A DNA stretch of 64,000 nt from NCBI RefSeq assembly GCF_028550395.1, contig NZ_JAQQKW010000001.1, positions 434,001 to 498,000 on the forward strand. The letters run 5' to 3'. A model generated the notes under the pieces. That model had not been told where the DNA came from and searched no databases. It saw nothing but the letters and a program-made list of their open reading frames with translations. Position 1 is the first letter of the stretch. Each line of letters begins with the position of its first letter. The stretch is from Asticcacaulis currens. GTDB lineage: Bacteria; Pseudomonadota; Alphaproteobacteria; Caulobacterales; Caulobacteraceae. Positions 19,249 to 28,642 of this stretch are shown here, in pieces. A program made the position numbers and the translations under genes.

Positions 19249-22200
19249 ATGATCGACTGGCGTAATCGTACCGTCATCAGCGCCGCTGCGGCTGTTTTGA
19301 TTTCTGGGTTCTGCGTGGGGTTCTTGACGGCCAAAGCGACCGAAGGTGGCTTCAAATCGCCCGCGCCCGGGGGTCAGATTCCCATTACCGAAACCATGGG
19401 CAAGCTCTTTGGCAAGGTTCGCGATAAGAACGCTCCCCGCTCCGGCGGCATGAAGCCTGCCGGTTTTGCCGTCTGGAAACAACGGCTTGATACGTCCGGA
19501 TCCTCACCGCAGGCCTGCGTCGAATTTTCCAGACCGCTGGATGCCTCCAAATCCTATGGCGACTACGTACTGGTGTCACCGGAGCTGCCGTCGGCCCCGG
19601 CGGTCACGGTAAAGGGGTCCGAACTGTGCGTTGGTGGGTTCGGCTTTACCGACCGCCGTGTCACGCTGCTCAAGGGCCTGCCTTCAGCGGGTAAGGACAC
19701 GCTGAAACAGAATGCCGATGTCGATTTCACTTTCGGGGAAAAGCCGCCCTATGTCGGCTTTGCTGGCAACGGTGTCATTTTGCCGCGCGAGGAATCGGAC
19801 GGGGTGGCTGTAGAAAGCCTTAACGTCTCAACACTGGCGTTTGAGGTCTGGCGTGTCGGCGACCGCAATCTTGTGCGCAAAACGATCAGCGCGCCGGACG
19901 CGACCGCTGAGGGCGATTACGATTATGAATGGGGCGAGGACAGCCCCAAGGGCGAAGGCTATAAGATCTGGTCCGGTAAGGTGGCGGTCAAGGGTGGCGC
20001 GGGTGAGCGCGTTACCACCGTCTTCCCGCTGGGGGCTGTGCTAAAAGACCTCAAGGCCGGGGCCTATGTGGTGAAAGTGCGTGACGCTTCGGGTGGCCGC
20101 GACAAGAAGGAGAGTGATCAGCCGGCACAGGCGCGCCGCTGGATACTGTTCACCGATATGGCCCTGACCACCTATACGGGCACGACGGGTGTCGATGTGG
20201 TGGTGCGCTCGCTGAAAACCGCCCGACCGATGGGGTCGGTGCGCGTGGCGCTGGTGGCCCAGAATGGCGAAGAACTGGCCTCGGCCAATTCGACTGCCGA
20301 TGGCCGTGTGCATTTCGACAAAGCCCTTTTGAAGGGCGAAGATGCCCTGTCGCCCAAGATGATCATGGCCTATGGCCCGGCGGAAGACTTCACCGCTATG
20401 GATATTCATGCCTCGCCGATGGACTTCTCGTCCCAGGGCGTGGGCGGACGTTCAGATGAGAAGCTGACCGATGGCCGCACGGCGAATGCGCTGGTGGACG
20501 GTTATCTCTATACGGATCGCGGCATCTATCGCCCCGGAGAGACCGTACGTCTGGTGGCGCTGGTGCGCGATCCGGACGGAAAGGCTATTAAGGACCGCAG
20601 GGGCGCACTGGTCGTCTATCGCCCGTCGGGTGTCGAAGCCTTCCGCTATCCGTTCGCTCAGACGCCTCAGGGCTTTGCCTATGCCAATATCGCCCTGCCG
20701 AAGTCGGCACCGCGCGGGCAATGGCGTGCTAAGCTCCTGATCGAAGGGATTGACGAAGAACAGGGCAGTGCCGGGTTCGCCGTCGAAGATTTTGCGCCAC
20801 AGCGCCTTGGCGTGGATATGAAGGCCGATGCCGATCGACCGCTGACTGGCGTCAATGAGACGCGCGCCGTACAGGTGGCTGCTCGTTTCCTCTATGGGGC
20901 GTCGGGGTCCGGACTGAGCGTTTCGGGTTCCGCGCGTGTACGCGTCGATCGCAATCCCTTCCCCAAATACAAAGACTATCGCTTCGGCAATGAACAGACG
21001 CCGTTCGATGAGCAATATTCGGATCTGCCGCAAACGGCGACGGATGCCGACGGCAGGGCCGTTCTGCCGTTTGCCTCGAAATTCGACACGGATCAGCCTC
21101 TGACCGCGCTTGTCACCGCCTCGGTGTTCGAACCGGGTGGTCGCCCGGTCAGCGAGGTGGAGACCCTGCGTATTCGAACCAAGCCGGTCTATGTCGGTGT
21201 GAAACTCGACACCAAAGATGCCAAGGGCGGCGAAGACCCTATCACGGCCTTCAACCTGATCGCCCTTAATGCGCAAGGGGCACCGGTGACGGCGCGCGGC
21301 GTTAAGGTCAAGCTGATCGCGGAAAACTGGAACTACGACTGGTATCAGCAGGATGGACGCTGGCAGTGGCGTCGCACCTCTAAGGACGTGGTGATCTCGG
21401 ACAAGGACTATGAAATCGCGGCGTCGTCGCCGCTCAGCTTTGAAAAGCGTCTGGGCTGGGGCGATTACCGTCTCGAAATTACACAGGCTTCAACGGGCGC
21501 GAAGACCGTAATTCGCTTCGCCGCCGGTTGGGGCGCGCCGTCCGACGGTACCGAGGCGCCGGATTTTGTGCGCCTGACGGCGGGATCGCAGACTTATGCG
21601 CAGGGCGACACCATCTCGTTGACGCTCAAATCGCCCTATCGCGGCGAGGCGCAGATTGCGGTGGCCAATGACCGGCTGATCGACCTGAAAACCGTCAGTG
21701 TGGGCGATAATGGCACCACCGTGCGGCTCAAGACCGACGCGCGCTGGGGCGGCGGGGCGTATGTGATGGTCAGCGTCGTACAGCCGCGCGACCCGGTTGA
21801 TGCCTCCAAGCCGCGCCGGGCTATGGGCCTGATCTACGTGCCGCTGGATCCGAAAAACCGCAAGCTGAACGTCACGCTCGATCTTAAAGACAAGGTGTTG
21901 CGTCCCGACTTCTCGAAATCGGGTCAGGCCATTATCGACGTGCCGGTAAAGGTCGAAGGCGCCGGCCTCGGCAAGACGGCGCGTGTGTCGCTCGCCGTCG
22001 TCGATCAGGGCATTATCAACCTGACCAAGTTCAAGACGCCCGATCCTGCCGGTTTCTATTTCGGCAAGCGGGCGCTGGGGCTGGAATATCGTGACGATTA
22101 TGGCCGTCTGCTTGATCCCAATCTCGGTGCGGCCGCTGACGTTTTCGGGGGCGATCAGATCGGTGGTGATGGCCTGACCACCACGCCGATCAAGACGGTC

Positions 22201-24216
22201 GCCCTGTGGTCGGGGGTCGTTAATACCGGCCTCGATGGCAAAGCCCATATCAAGCTGCCGGTCGGCAAGTTCAATGGCGAGCTGAAGATCATGGCCGTTG
22301 CCTGGACTGACGATGCGGTCGGTTCGGCCGAGGATAAGCTCACGGTGCGTCAGCCGGTGGTGGCCGAACTGGCCCTGCCGCGCTTCCTTGCACCGGGTGA
22401 TAAGGCCTATGCTACGCTTGAGCTGAACAACGTCGAGGGCAAGCCAGGCCTATATGAGAGCCTTGTGAAGGGCTTCAACGGTATCGTTACGGCCTTCAAG
22501 AAGGCTTTCAATATCGGTCAGGGTCAGCGCGTGCAGGAAGGCATTCTCATTCAGGCCCCGGCGACGGTCGGCGTGTCGAAGATCAATCTGGCTCTGTCGG
22601 GTCAGGGCTATGGCTTTGATGAGGATTATCAGATTCAGACCCGCATGGGCTGGGGTGCGCAGACGCGCACCTTCATCGACCAGCAGGCACCGGGGGCGGT
22701 TTTTGCCCTGCCTCAGGACCTGCTTAAGGGCTTGCAGCCGGGGTCCGCGACGGTGCAGGTGTCCTACTCACCGTTCCGCGGCATTGACCCGGGGCCGCTC
22801 GCGGCGGCGCTCAACCGTTACCCTTATGGTTGCACCGAACAGATCGTTTCGGCAGCCTATCCGTGGCTCTATGTCAGCGGCGCCGATGCGGCGCGGGCCC
22901 AGACCATCCTTAAGGGGGCGGTGAACCGTCTTCTGGATCGTCAGTCGGCTGACGGCGCGTTTGGGCTCTGGCGCGCTGGCGACGGCGAAGCCGAAGGCTG
23001 GATCGGCGCCTATGCCACAGACTTCCTGATCGAGGCGCGCAAGCGCGGCGTCTATGTGCCGCAGGACGTCATCGACAAGGCGATGAACGCCATGCGCGAC
23101 ATGTCGAAACCGGAAGGATTCACCTCGGTGTCCTACCGCCTCAAGATCGAGGAAGGTCCGTGGTGGAACGCCATGGCCGCCAAGACCGTCTCCGAAGAAA
23201 TGCGTTCACGCGCCTCGGCCTACGCGCTCTACGTGATGGCCAAGGCCGGATCTGGCGATCTGGCGCGCCTGCGCTGGTATCACGATGTGCAGTTCAAGGC
23301 GGAGCGGTCTCCGGTATCGAAGGCGCAGATTGGGGCCGCTTTGGCTCTTATGGGCGACAAGGCGCGGGCCAGATCGGCCTTTCGTCAGGCGGCGCAGGGC
23401 ATGGGCTATAAGGCCACCTATGACTGGTATCAGTCGCCTCTGCGCGACGTGGCCGCCGTCATTGCTCTGGCCTATGAGGCCGGGGAGCTTGACACGGCTA
23501 AGGCCCTCATCCCGCTGCTGGAACGCCACGTCAAAGGCCCGGACGAGATGAACACGCAGGAACAGGCACAGGTGCTTAAGGCGGCCTCCCTGATGCTGGC
23601 TCAGTCCGGGCCGCTCAGCATCAAGGGCGAGAATGTCAAGGCGCTGGACGGCAAGTCGAGCCTGCAACGTTTCCAGATCTCTGCGGTGAAGGATGCGAAG
23701 TTCACCAATCAGGGCAAGGGAGCGGTGTGGCGCACGATCACCGTCACCGGTGTGCCGGTGGCCCCGCCCCCGGCAGAGGCGAAGGGCTTCACGATCGACA
23801 AGGCCTACTATACGCTTCAGGGGCAGCGCATCGACCCGTCTCAGGTCGTGCAGGGCCAGAAGGTGCTGGTGGTCATCAGTGGACGGACGAACTACGCTGA
23901 AACCCGTCCGGTCGTAATCGATGACGCCTTGCCGGCTGGATTCGAGATTGAAATGACCCTGTCGCGCGACGACGCTCAGAACGGACCCTTCCGCTTCGTG
24001 GGCGACCTTAGCCAGCCGGATGTGCAGGAAGCTCGCGACGACCGCTATGTGGCGGCGCTGGACGTGTCGGCCAATAGCGGCTTTGCCATGGCCTATGTGG
24101 CACGTGCGGTCACGCCGGGTGAATACTATTTGCCCGGTGTGGAGGTGAAGGACCTCTATCGTCAGGACCTCTATGCGCGTACAGCCGGTGGTCGTCTGAC
24201 GGTGGCGCCACGATAA
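19249..24216 (+). CDS. Bacterial alpha-2-macroglobulin
   Basis: This 1655-residue periplasmic protein has one N-terminal hydrophobic anchor (residues 8-28) and traps proteases attacking the cell. The MG2 segment (LYTDRGIYRPGETVRLVAL) begins near residue 417, the A2M domain (TVALWSGVVNTGLDGKAHI) near 982, and the thioester site CTEQ has its Cys at residue 1195 in NRYPYGCTEQIVSAAYPW. The complete CxEQ motif implies a working thioester. The anchor contains a Cys (LISGFC) but not a clean lipobox, so it may be a signal anchor rather than a lipoprotein. pbpC follows 140 bases on, as in E. coli yfhM-pbpC. Confidence 0.95.
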   Translation: MIDWRNRTVISAAAAVLISGFCVGFLTAKATEGGFKSPAPGGQIPITETMGKLFGKVRDKNAPRSGGMKPAGFAVWKQRLDTSGSSPQACVEFSRPLDASKSYGDYVLVSPELPSAPAVTVKGSELCVGGFGFTDRRVTLLKGLPSAGKDTLKQNADVDFTFGEKPPYVGFAGNGVILPREESDGVAVESLNVSTLAFEVWRVGDRNLVRKTISAPDATAEGDYDYEWGEDSPKGEGYKIWSGKVAVKGGAGERVTTVFPLGAVLKDLKAGAYVVKVRDASGGRDKKESDQPAQARRWILFTDMALTTYTGTTGVDVVVRSLKTARPMGSVRVALVAQNGEELASANSTADGRVHFDKALLKGEDALSPKMIMAYGPAEDFTAMDIHASPMDFSSQGVGGRSDEKLTDGRTANALVDGYLYTDRGIYRPGETVRLVALVRDPDGKAIKDRRGALVVYRPSGVEAFRYPFAQTPQGFAYANIALPKSAPRGQWRAKLLIEGIDEEQGSAGFAVEDFAPQRLGVDMKADADRPLTGVNETRAVQVAARFLYGASGSGLSVSGSARVRVDRNPFPKYKDYRFGNEQTPFDEQYSDLPQTATDADGRAVLPFASKFDTDQPLTALVTASVFEPGGRPVSEVETLRIRTKPVYVGVKLDTKDAKGGEDPITAFNLIALNAQGAPVTARGVKVKLIAENWNYDWYQQDGRWQWRRTSKDVVISDKDYEIAASSPLSFEKRLGWGDYRLEITQASTGAKTVIRFAAGWGAPSDGTEAPDFVRLTAGSQTYAQGDTISLTLKSPYRGEAQIAVANDRLIDLKTVSVGDNGTTVRLKTDARWGGGAYVMVSVVQPRDPVDASKPRRAMGLIYVPLDPKNRKLNVTLDLKDKVLRPDFSKSGQAIIDVPVKVEGAGLGKTARVSLAVVDQGIINLTKFKTPDPAGFYFGKRALGLEYRDDYGRLLDPNLGAAADVFGGDQIGGDGLTTTPIKTVALWSGVVNTGLDGKAHIKLPVGKFNGELKIMAVAWTDDAVGSAEDKLTVRQPVVAELALPRFLAPGDKAYATLELNNVEGKPGLYESLVKGFNGIVTAFKKAFNIGQGQRVQEGILIQAPATVGVSKINLALSGQGYGFDEDYQIQTRMGWGAQTRTFIDQQAPGAVFALPQDLLKGLQPGSATVQVSYSPFRGIDPGPLAAALNRYPYGCTEQIVSAAYPWLYVSGADAARAQTILKGAVNRLLDRQSADGAFGLWRAGDGEAEGWIGAYATDFLIEARKRGVYVPQDVIDKAMNAMRDMSKPEGFTSVSYRLKIEEGPWWNAMAAKTVSEEMRSRASAYALYVMAKAGSGDLARLRWYHDVQFKAERSPVSKAQIGAALALMGDKARARSAFRQAAQGMGYKATYDWYQSPLRDVAAVIALAYEAGELDTAKALIPLLERHVKGPDEMNTQEQAQVLKAASLMLAQSGPLSIKGENVKALDGKSSLQRFQISAVKDAKFTNQGKGAVWRTITVTGVPVAPPPAEAKGFTIDKAYYTLQGQRIDPSQVVQGQKVLVVISGRTNYAETRPVVIDDALPAGFEIEMTLSRDDAQNGPFRFVGDLSQPDVQEARDDRYVAALDVSANSGFAMAYVARAVTPGEYYLPGVEVKDLYRQDLYARTAGGRLTVAPR

Positions 24217-24224
24217 GATAGAAG

Positions 24225-24341
24225 CCCCTCCCCTGATTTCAGGGGAGGTACCGGCCGTAAAGGCCGGGGGTGGGGTTCGTGTCGCTTTTTGCCCCCCTCC
24301 GCTGTCACAGCGGTGTCCCCCCTGTAATGAGGGGGGGGACG
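24225..24341. repeat. REP-like cluster of stacked hairpins
   Basis: Four inverted repeats follow one another between the alpha-2-macroglobulin gene and pbpC: cctcccctga/tcaggggagg, ccggcc/ggccgg, ccgctg/cagcgg and cccccct/aggggggg. The same C4TC3 ... G3AG4 core recurs at 28543-28571, so this is a dispersed intergenic palindromic family. Confidence 0.6.
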
Positions 24342-24356
24342 CTTTATAGGTAGTCC

Positions 24357-26447
24357 ATGCGCTTTTGTCCCGACGCCCTGATCCCTCGACTGATCAAACC
24401 CCTGATCGGCTTTGTGGCCTTTCAGGTGGCGGTTTGCGTAGCCGATCTGGCCCTGCCGCCTGACCTGACCCGCGCTGAAGCCGCATCGGCCGTGGCGCTC
24501 GATCACAACGGTTCCTGGCTGAGGGCACTGCCGGTCGAAGGAGGAACGTGGCGTATCCGTGCCGACCTAGACCGCACAGATCCGACCTTTGTCAAACACC
24601 TCCTCAAGGTCGAGGACGAGCGCTTCTGGTGGCATCAGGGGGTCGATGCCGTGGCCATTGCGCGCGCATTTGGTTCCAACCTCAGCGCGGGCGGCATCGT
24701 TTCCGGTGGCTCGACCCTGTCCATGCAGACGGCGCGATTGCTGGAGCCAAAGCCCCGCAACTACCTGTCGAAGCTGATCGAGGTCTTCCGGGCATGGCAA
24801 CTGGAGGCGCGCTTTTCCAAGCGCGATATCCTGTCGCTCTATCTCACTCTGGCCCCTTATGGCGGCAATCTGGAGGGGGTGCGCGCGGCGTCTCTGTCCT
24901 ATTTCGGTCATGAGCCCGAAAGCCTGACGCTCGGTGAACAGGCACTGCTGATTGCCCTGCCGCAAGCCCCTGAAGCGCGCCGCCCCGACCGCCACCCGGA
25001 ACGCGCCTTGCGGGCGCGCAACCTTGTGCTCGATCGTATGGCGGCCAAGGACGTGCTCAGTGCCGCTCAGGTAGCCGAAGCCAAAACCGAACCCATGGTC
25101 GTCAAGCGCTTCGCCTTCCCGGCGCTGGGCTGGCATGCAGCGGGACGCCTCGCTTCAGAGGCCAGGGGCCTTCAGGCGACGGTGGTGACGACCCTTGATG
25201 CGCCGTTGCAGGCGCGACTGGAAGCGCTGGCGCGACAAACAGCGGTGGCGCAGGGGTCGAACTCTTCGACGGCCATCCTCGTCATTGAAATCCGTTCGCG
25301 GGCTGTGCGGGCCAGCGTTGGGTCGGCGGGCCTCGATCGCACAGGCGGCTGGATCGACATGGTGCAGGCCATACGCTCTCCCGGTTCGACGCTCAAACCC
25401 TTCATCTACGGGTTCGGCTTCGAAGAGGGGATCATCGCGCCTGATACGCGCCTGATGGACGCCCCAACACGCTTTGGTGACTATCAGCCGGAAAACTTCG
25501 ACAAGGTGTTTCACGGTGAGGTGTCGGCCAAGGAAGCCCTGACGCACTCGCTGAATGTGCCCGCAGTGGCGGTGCTCAATCGCATCGGGGCCGGAGCCTT
25601 TGAATCGCGTCTGCAAGGTGTGGGGGTACACCTGATCCGCCCCAAGACCGGCCTGCGCGATGCTGGTCTGGCTCTGGCGCTGGGTGGAGCCGGTATAAAG
25701 TTGCAGGACGTGGGGGCGCTCTATGCGGCTCTGGGGGACAAGGGGCTGATGAGGCCACTGGCCTGGACGGAAGCCGACGCCAGGGCCAATCTCAGCCGTC
25801 CCGGTCAGCGACTGATGGCCGCCGATGCGGCCTCGCGCGTCATCAGCATACTGCGCGAAACCCCGCCGCCGGCTGGACGCCTGCCCGCGCATCTGATGAA
25901 GACGGCCAGCCGCCCGGCCTACAAGACCGGCACCTCCTACGGGTTTCGTGACGCCCTGGCGGTCGGGGTGGCGGGTGGCTATGCCGTACTGGTGTGGACC
26001 GGCCGCCCCGATGGCGGTTCGCGCGCCGATCAGACCGGGCGCGAAGCCTCGGCACCTCTGCTGTTTGATGTTTTCGATCAGATCAATGCCCCGTCGCAGG
26101 CCCCGCAAAGCCTGACGCCTTCGGCGGCGCCGGAAGCATTGAAAGCACTCAAACCCGCTGTGCGCGGGCCGTCCATCCTCTTTCCGCCCGATCAGGCTAC
26201 CGTCTATGTCGAGGGGCAGGTGACGGAGGGCACGCTGAGCGCGACACGCGGGTTGAAACCCTCTGCGCGGGGCAAGGGCCCACTGAGCTGGTACGTTAAT
26301 GGCCAGCCGATTGTGGCCGATACGGAGGGCCACGTCGAATGGCGCCCTGACGCTGAAGGCTTTTACGAGGTCAGCGTCGTCGATGCCGACGGCATCACCA
26401 GCCGTTCGCGCGTGCGGGTCAAAGCGATTGCGCAGACAAGGCCTTAG
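24357..26447 (+). CDS. pbpC: Penicillin-binding protein 1C
   Basis: PbpC is a bifunctional class A type peptidoglycan synthase. The 696-residue protein has an N-terminal membrane segment, a GT51 transglycosylase (VEDERFWWHQGVD, GGSTLSMQTARLLEP) and a transpeptidase domain with the active Ser at residue 344 (SPGSTLKP), SLN in LTHSLNVPAVAV and KTG in YKTGTSYGFRDA. A C-terminal BiPBP_C beta-domain (about residues 600-690) is typical of the 1C type. Pairing with alpha-2-macroglobulin suggests repair of the wall where the envelope is breached. It converges on lolA with a 4-base overlap of the stop codons. Confidence 0.95.
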   Translation: MRFCPDALIPRLIKPLIGFVAFQVAVCVADLALPPDLTRAEAASAVALDHNGSWLRALPVEGGTWRIRADLDRTDPTFVKHLLKVEDERFWWHQGVDAVAIARAFGSNLSAGGIVSGGSTLSMQTARLLEPKPRNYLSKLIEVFRAWQLEARFSKRDILSLYLTLAPYGGNLEGVRAASLSYFGHEPESLTLGEQALLIALPQAPEARRPDRHPERALRARNLVLDRMAAKDVLSAAQVAEAKTEPMVVKRFAFPALGWHAAGRLASEARGLQATVVTTLDAPLQARLEALARQTAVAQGSNSSTAILVIEIRSRAVRASVGSAGLDRTGGWIDMVQAIRSPGSTLKPFIYGFGFEEGIIAPDTRLMDAPTRFGDYQPENFDKVFHGEVSAKEALTHSLNVPAVAVLNRIGAGAFESRLQGVGVHLIRPKTGLRDAGLALALGGAGIKLQDVGALYAALGDKGLMRPLAWTEADARANLSRPGQRLMAADAASRVISILRETPPPAGRLPAHLMKTASRPAYKTGTSYGFRDALAVGVAGGYAVLVWTGRPDGGSRADQTGREASAPLLFDVFDQINAPSQAPQSLTPSAAPEALKALKPAVRGPSILFPPDQATVYVEGQVTEGTLSATRGLKPSARGKGPLSWYVNGQPIVADTEGHVEWRPDAEGFYEVSVVDADGITSRSRVRVKAIAQTRP

Positions 26448-27109
26448 TTGGCGCCCTTTGGCTTCTTCAGCACAAACAGGTCCGGGCGTACGGCGGCATT
26501 GCGGTCAAAGGTGACGAGCTTGACGCGTGTGCCCTTGCCCTGCTGATCCGTCACCGTCCATTCACCCAGTTGCAGGGCATTGCCGCGCTCGATGAAGGTC
26601 ATCAGGATCGAGCCTTCCACATCGCGGCGGCGGTCGCGGGCCTTAAGGCGGAAGCCGTCCGTGGTCGGTGTGACCTCAGTGACGATGACGCCCTGATCGA
26701 GGCGAATCTGCTTCGACAGGAACAGCGACAGCGGCGTGGCGTTGAGCGGATACTGATTAAAGGCCTTCAGGCGCGGGTCCCAGGTATTGACCGTCTTGCC
26801 GTCTGATACGACCACCAGCGAGTAGGGCGCATCGTACTCAAAACGGATCTTGCCGGGGCGTTGAAGCCACCAGTTACCGGCGGTGGTCCGCCCCTTGTAA
26901 TCGGTTTGCTCAAATCGCCCGCCGCCTGTGCCTAAGGACTGCAGATAGGCGACGGCGCGTTCGATGCGCGCCTGATCCTGCGCACTGAACTTCGGCGGGG
27001 TCACGAACTGCTGGATCGTATTGCGCCCCTGCGCCCACGCGGGCGCGGTGGTCAACAGGCTGGCGGCGGTCAGGCCCGTAAGCAGGGCGCGTTTGGTAAG
27101 CTCGGTCAT
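26444..27109 (-). CDS. lolA: Outer-membrane lipoprotein carrier LolA-like protein
   Basis: LolA shuttles lipoproteins across the periplasm to the outer membrane. From ATG 27109 the protein is about 221 residues with a signal peptide MTELTKRALLTGLTAASLLT cleaved near AWAQ. The body has the LolA pattern GRFEQTDYKGRTTAGNWWLQ, RPGKIRFEYDAPYSLVVVSDG, TVNTWDPRLKAFNQYPL and NATPLSLFL. An earlier in-frame ATG at 27121 lacks a ribosome site, while gaaag precedes 27109. In related genomes lolA often lies next to ftsK; here ftsK is two genes away on the same strand. Confidence 0.9.
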   Translation of the reverse strand: MTELTKRALLTGLTAASLLTTAPAWAQGRNTIQQFVTPPKFSAQDQARIERAVAYLQSLGTGGGRFEQTDYKGRTTAGNWWLQRPGKIRFEYDAPYSLVVVSDGKTVNTWDPRLKAFNQYPLNATPLSLFLSKQIRLDQGVIVTEVTPTTDGFRLKARDRRRDVEGSILMTFIERGNALQLGEWTVTDQQGKGTRVKLVTFDRNAAVRPDLFVLKKPKGAN

Positions 27110-27296
27110 GATGTCTTTCATACGGCGTTGTGAAGTCTTGAGAAAGACCCTAACCGGCTATGATGACGGGTTGAGGGCGTCAAAATGACATAAGGACCGC
27201 ACAAGATGGCCGTAAGCTAAACGGGCGGTGAATAGTCTATTCAAGGTGCCCATCTGATTCCCAGAACCGCTGCGCACTTTTCGGGAGGCGCTTTGC

Positions 27297-28055
27297 TTAG
27301 CGAAACGCTCGCGAAGCCAGCTCCGCGCCCAGAAGCGCCAGACAGACCAGGAAGCCTTTGCGGAACAGGGCCGGGCTAATGCGCTGTCTAAGCCACGTCC
27401 CGGCGACCATACCCATCAGAGCCGGGACGACCAGTAGAGCCGACTGCCATAGATTACCGACATTGAACGCGCCGTGCAGGGCCAGACCGGCAGCGAGCGC
27501 GATAGTTGAGACGGTGAAGGACAGGCCCAGCGCCTGAATGAGGTCATCACGGCTGAGGCCCAGTGCCTGAAGATAGGGTACGGCGGGGATGACGAAAACG
27601 CCGGTGCCGCCGGTAATGACTCCCGTGGTCATCCCGCTCAGCGGCGATAGCCAGAGCTCCAGCCGGGGTGGGACGCAAATCTGTTTGGCGAAAAGGGTAT
27701 AGAGCGCATAAGCCAGAAGGGCGAACCCCAGCGCGGCGGTGGTCAGGTGCGTATCGCCTCGCGTCAGGAGCGACGCGCTGAGCAAGGTGCCCGCGACTAT
27801 GCCCAGCATCATCGGCCACAGGCGGCGCATAAGGCTGCGGACATCGGGACCGGTGACGAGTTGCCAGACATTGGTGACGAAGGACGGCACCACCAGAAGT
27901 GCTGCGGCGGCCACCGGCGGCATGATGGCCCCTAATACGCCCATGGCGACGGTCGGCAGGCCCATGCCGGTGACGCCTTTGACCAGTCCGGCCACAAAAA
28001 AGGTCAGGATGAGCAGGGACCAAAAGAGGGTGTCTGTGTCAGAGATTGGCCACAC
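27297..28055 (-). CDS. TauE/SafE (TSUP) family membrane transporter
   Basis: A protein of about 252 residues with seven to eight hydrophobic helices in two similar halves. GLVKGVTGMGLPTVAMGVLG near the N-terminus and GMTTGVITGGTGVFVIPAVP in the middle are the paired TSUP signature. Family members move sulfite, sulfoacetate, taurine-derived or other organic anions; substrate here is unknown. GTG 28055 is the likely start because upstream codons lie inside the ridA-like gene; start and preceding stop overlap by 17 bases, indicating translational coupling. Confidence 0.87.
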   Translation of the reverse strand: MWPISDTDTLFWSLLILTFFVAGLVKGVTGMGLPTVAMGVLGAIMPPVAAAALLVVPSFVTNVWQLVTGPDVRSLMRRLWPMMLGIVAGTLLSASLLTRGDTHLTTAALGFALLAYALYTLFAKQICVPPRLELWLSPLSGMTTGVITGGTGVFVIPAVPYLQALGLSRDDLIQALGLSFTVSTIALAAGLALHGAFNVGNLWQSALLVVPALMGMVAGTWLRQRISPALFRKGFLVCLALLGAELASRAFR

Positions 28056-28410
28056 ATTCGATTTCGACCGTCGCGTCGAGCGCCAGTTGCGAGACACCGA
28101 AGGCCGAGCAAACCGGGAGGGGTTTATCCCCGAAACAGGCGGCAAACAGGGTGTGGAAACGGTCGAGCTGGCTCATGTCGGTGAGCATGACACGTATGGA
28201 GATCAGGGCGTCCAGCTCCAGATCGAAACGGGCCAGCGACGCCGTCACATTGGCCATCATTTGCGCAACTTCGGCGTCGAAGCCCTGTGCGAGATTGCCA
28301 TCGTCGTCATCGCCGATATGGCCGGACAGGTAAAGAGTGTCGCCGATACGCACGGCCTCGGAAAAGGGTGCGTCAAAGGGATAGGCGTAGAAGGCGGGTT
28401 CAGAGCTCAT
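28039..28410 (-). CDS. RidA family protein
   Basis: The 123-residue protein is a single YjgF/YER057c/UK114 domain. RidA proteins hydrolyse reactive enamine/imine intermediates. RIGDTLYLSGHIGDDDDGNL, the central ASLARFDLELDALISIRVMLTD and the C-terminal LALDATVEIECVAN follow the family pattern. The Arg in SIRVMLTD may match the catalytic Arg, but I cannot align it for certain, so it may be a Rid subgroup lacking deaminase activity. ATG 28410 begins MSSEPAF; the upstream in-frame extension has no domain content. It is coupled to the TauE/SafE gene downstream. Confidence 0.88.
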   Translation of the reverse strand: MSSEPAFYAYPFDAPFSEAVRIGDTLYLSGHIGDDDDGNLAQGFDAEVAQMMANVTASLARFDLELDALISIRVMLTDMSQLDRFHTLFAACFGDKPLPVCSAFGVSQLALDATVEIECVANL

Positions 28411-28542
28411 AAGCGATTTATGCCGCGTCAGGACGCGCGCTGTCCAGTGTTCGTGAATGTGGTGCGTAGCGCCTTTGATATGGATGGAGAGAGTTAAGTA
28501 TCCACACCACCACATCTCACCGCCTATGGCGGGTCGCTCGGT

Positions 28543-28571
28543 CCCCCTCCCGATTGAACTGGGGAGGGGTG
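28543..28571. repeat. REP-like palindrome between ridA-like gene and ftsK
   Basis: cccctccc ... gggaggggt with a gattgaactg loop. The arms match the first hairpin of the cluster at 24225-24341. The 231-base gap that contains it holds no gene that I can support; a hairpin-rich ggggc/gcccc stretch just before the ftsK stop (about 28597-28630) may terminate ftsK. Confidence 0.55.
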
Positions 28572-28642
28572 GCAGTTACGTACTAATCGTCATGGGTGCT
28601 GAAGGGGCTCTGCCCCTGCCCTGCGGCGCCCTTCAACTAAAC

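Noticed and set aside
25155-26333. 392-codon minus-strand frame
   Set aside because: Shadow of pbpC with Arg/Gly/His-rich composition.
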